A stretch of DNA of 64,000 nucleotides from Flammula alnicola (lineage: Eukaryota > Basidiomycota > Agaricomycetes > Agaricales > Strophariaceae), in the NCBI GenBank assembly GCA_015499995.1, contig JADNRV010000001.1, positions 248,001 through 312,000 on the forward strand. The letters run 5' to 3'. The translations under genes were made by a program, and so were the position numbers. The stretch's first letter is position 1, and every line of letters starts with the position of its first letter. Positions 61,536 through 64,000 of this stretch are shown piece after piece. A model generated the notes under the pieces. The model did no database searches, was not told the origin of the DNA, and saw nothing but the letters and a program-made list of their open reading frames with translations.

Positions 61536-62152
61536 CTATATGTGGTTGGGACATGCAAAATTTTGATGGTTCATTTATCCTGAGCCAGAAACTTAAGATT
61601 ATCCCTTAAGATTTTAAATATGGGTTCTCAAATGCAATTCACATCTTCTGCGAAAATCCCAAATTTTTTTGAATGAGAACTGGAATGGTCGGGCAATGAC
61701 CGAGTTTCGATGCCAAAAAACCAGTGATGCAAATGGCTGTCACGAGCGTGTCACTATGGGATTTTGATGCCTGTGACTGCCACGCTCCCTGCCATTTTGT
61801 CACGCCTTTTTGCGAAAGCTTGTATTCATGCACTTACGCTCAACGAATGTCTCTACAAATTAGTATACGAGGCCTTATTGGTAATTAAGACATGACTGTG
61901 CCAAAAAAGCTGAAGTCAAGCAGCGTAGTACTGGCGTTCCTGGAGGCATCAAATACTTACACTACCCAAAAATCACACATTTTTGCATCTCCTGCGCTGT
62001 TCATACCACCAACAAGTGATTCAAACATGTGAAGTGTCTTTAATATACTCTATATCTATGCCTGAATTTTCCCGAAGCTCAGAATTGAGGGGACATGCCC
62101 GCAGAGCAAAATTTGCATGTCTGGTACCTTTGCATGTCCCAACCATATATAG
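61536..62152. mobile_element. 617-bp TA-flanked MITE
   Basis: Terminal inverted repeats match at 23 of 24 positions: left CTATATGTGGTTGGGACATG plus CAAA at 61536, and the right end read inward CTATATATGGTTGGGACATG plus CAAA. TA flanks both sides (61534-61535, 62153-62154). An additional GCATGTC motif repeats near the right end. No coding capacity. Confidence 0.85.
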
Positions 62153-62284
62153 TAACCCCGCCCGAGTCGACTCAGCTTCTGATGGATCTGTGTTCACCGC
62201 ACTGCCCAGAGCTCCCTGATGGCGTCTCGGCATGTTTGTTTTTATTTGTGATTAGGCACAACAACCCTGCTTTCGACCATTCTG

Positions 62285-62293
62285 ATATATAAA
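62285..62293 (+). promoter_or_regulatory. TATA box of the KHA1-type antiporter gene
   Basis: ATATATAAA lies about 52 bp upstream of the ATG at 62345 and about 130 bp beyond the MITE end. Confidence 0.6.
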
Positions 62294-62344
62294 GATCATG
62301 TTTAAAGTGAAACATACTTGCTCCCCTTTTCTCAGTGGATCAAC

Positions 62345-64000
62345 ATGGGCGAGTTCTCTAGTCATGTTCTTCATCTACTTCAGAGAGCTGCCCCCCAACA
62401 GGTATTGTCGTACATCTTTCCAGAATCCATGGTATGCATGCCAACACTTTCTTCTCTTCAATTAGGGAGGTGTCATTTCTGGCGATAACCCTACGCAATA
62501 CAATGCTTCAGATCCGCTCCGGTTATGGATTATTCAATTAAGTGAGTGTTGTAGTCAATCCCTTGCTCATTGGCGACTCATGCCTGTACACGAATTCCAG
62601 TCATTATCATAGCCATGACCCAGTTTTTGGCGCTCTTCCTCTCGCGCATTCGACAACCTCGGGTCATAGCAGAGGTTATTGGAGGTGTCATCCTCGGGCC
62701 AAGTGTCATGGGTCACATCCCCAACTTCAGAAGCACCATCTTCCCTCTCACAAGCATTCCGATACTCACCTTGACCGCCAATATCGGTCTCGTTCTCTTC
62801 CTCTTCCTGGTCGCGCTGGAGATAGACACTCGTCTCATGAGACGGAATGTAATTGCGTCCGCCACCGTCTCCATCGCCGGACTTGCCGTCCCGCTTGGTT
62901 TGGGTGCAGCATTAGGAGTCGCCGTTTACAAAGAGTTCGCTGATCCCTCCATAAACTATGGCTACTTCATACTATTCGTCGCCGTGGCTATCGGAATCAC
63001 AGCTTTCCCGGTGTTGTGTCGTATCCTTACGGAGCTCAAACTTCTCGACACGGAAGTTGGTCTAGTCGTCCTTTCAGCTGGTATTGGGAATGATGTCGTG
63101 GGATGGATTCTGTTGGCCCTCACAGTTGCTCTCGTCAATGCTTCCTCCGGTCTCACTGCATTGTGGGTCCTTATGGCCAGCGCCGCCTACGTTATCTTCC
63201 TTTTATATCCTATACGATGGGCATACCGTTGGCTCGCAAAACGTACAGGCAGTTTGGAACAAGGTTCACCCACACCTTTCGTGATGACCATCACACTCGT
63301 CGTGGTTTTCGCCTCGGCGTTCTTCACCGACATCATTGGTGTTCATGCAATTTTCGGTAAATTCTCTTATTTTATGTGACTTGGCAAGGATTTAATGTGA
63401 GATCGACATAGGTGGTTTCTTAGCTGGCCTCATTATCCCTCACGATAACGGCTTTGCCATCTCCATTGTTGAAAAGATTGAGGATTTGGTATCTATTGTG
63501 TTCCTTCCTATCGTATGTTAATTTTTCTCTGCCCCCGACTACCATTAAGATCTGACGTCGCCTTTATAGTACTTCACATTATCTGGCTTGAACACCGACC
63601 TTAGCTTGCTCAACAACGGCGTTACCTGGGGATATGTCTTCCTCATCATAACAGTCGCCTTATTTTCCAAGTTCTTGTCCTGCGCCACTGCTGCTCATTT
63701 TAACGGCTTCAACTGGAGAGAAGCAGGCGCCATTGGCTCGCTCATGAGCTGCAAAGGGTGTGTAACCTCTCTTTTTATTTATTTATACTAGTTTTTGACT
63801 GAAACAACACCTTTTCGATAGTCTCGTCGAGCTCATTGTCTTGAATATCGGACTTCAAGCTAAAATTCTCTCCCCTCGAACGTTCTCTATGTTCGTTATA
63901 CACGCCATCGTGGTCACTTTCCTGACGACACCACTTGTACTCTTATTCTATCCTGCCAAGTACCGAACCCACCACCGTAGCGAGAGAAAGGCAGCAAAGG
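62345..64000 (+). CDS. KHA1: K+/H+ antiporter of the KHA1/CPA2 type (C-terminal part beyond the window)
   Basis: Exons 62345-62401, 62466-62541, 62601-63356, 63412-63512, 63570-63757 and 63822 to the window edge, all in phase and without breaks. It has the monovalent cation:proton antiporter-2 fold: [95 protein letters not shown] (containing the Asn-Asp ion-binding pair of CPA2 transporters), [31 protein letters not shown] and [15 protein letters not shown]. At least ten membrane helices are visible. In yeast KHA1 acts in the Golgi for K+ and pH balance; location here is inferred. The cytosolic C-terminal tail is cut off. Two mobile elements lie directly upstream. Confidence 0.9.

Larger units (their letters stand above)
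61190..62344. other. Helitron 5' region, MITE and KHA1 promoter
   Basis: No gene. It contains the promoter of the Rep gene, the unresolved Helitron 5' end, the 617-bp MITE (61536-62152), and the proximal promoter of the antiporter gene. Confidence 0.55.

Overview
This window is nuclear DNA from a filamentous basidiomycete, most likely a mushroom-forming agaricomycete. Genes are split by many GT-AG introns of about 45-65 bp with CTNAY-like branch sites. Two genes belong to the seven-helix membrane families expanded in Agaricomycetes, and most of the rest have clear fungal orthologue families. Gene models below were built by reading exons in frame across splice sites. Where lengths are given, the summed exons are divisible by three.

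Layout. 0-15.5 kb: 3' part of a conserved mushroom protein (-), cytochrome c heme lyase (+), a gene-poor 3 kb, a large low-complexity RhoGEF (+), a seven-repeat beta-propeller lectin-like protein (-), and an Old Yellow Enzyme (+) behind a four-copy 32-bp promoter repeat. 16.6-25 kb: an indole-glycerol-phosphate synthase fused to a degenerate phosphoribosylanthranilate isomerase (-), two seven-helix proteins (+), and an alpha/beta hydrolase (-). 25.8-33.7 kb: mit-ribosomal protein uL24m, an equilibrative nucleoside transporter, and a BBE-type FAD oxidase between two duplicated DUF302 genes (all +). 34-48.8 kb, dense housekeeping: HMG-box factor (-), SUA5 (-), FMC1 (-), an RRM protein (+), an eIF4A-like protein without a Walker A motif (+), Elongator subunit ELP2 (-), mitochondrial phosphopantetheinyl transferase (+), and an acidic conserved protein (-). 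48.8-62.3 kb, mobile DNA: a 303-bp TA-flanked MITE, then a Helitron of about 10 kb, then a 617-bp TA-flanked MITE. 62.3 kb to the end: a KHA1-type K+/H+ antiporter (+), cut by the window edge.

The most interesting element is the Helitron. It has an intact 1,537-aa Rep/helicase, an intact 287-aa predicted ssDNA-binding-like protein, and an intact ten-exon 669-aa protein of unknown family on the opposite strand. A hairpin followed by CTAG|T at 51,126-51,151 fits its 3' end, which would place all three genes inside it. Its 5' end is unresolved.

A quality issue matters for anyone reusing the sequence. About 22 single-base deletions, nearly all one base short in a homopolymer run, interrupt otherwise conserved host genes. 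No insertions were needed. The three transposon genes and about half the host genes have none. This looks like uncorrected long-read consensus error rather than mass pseudogenisation.
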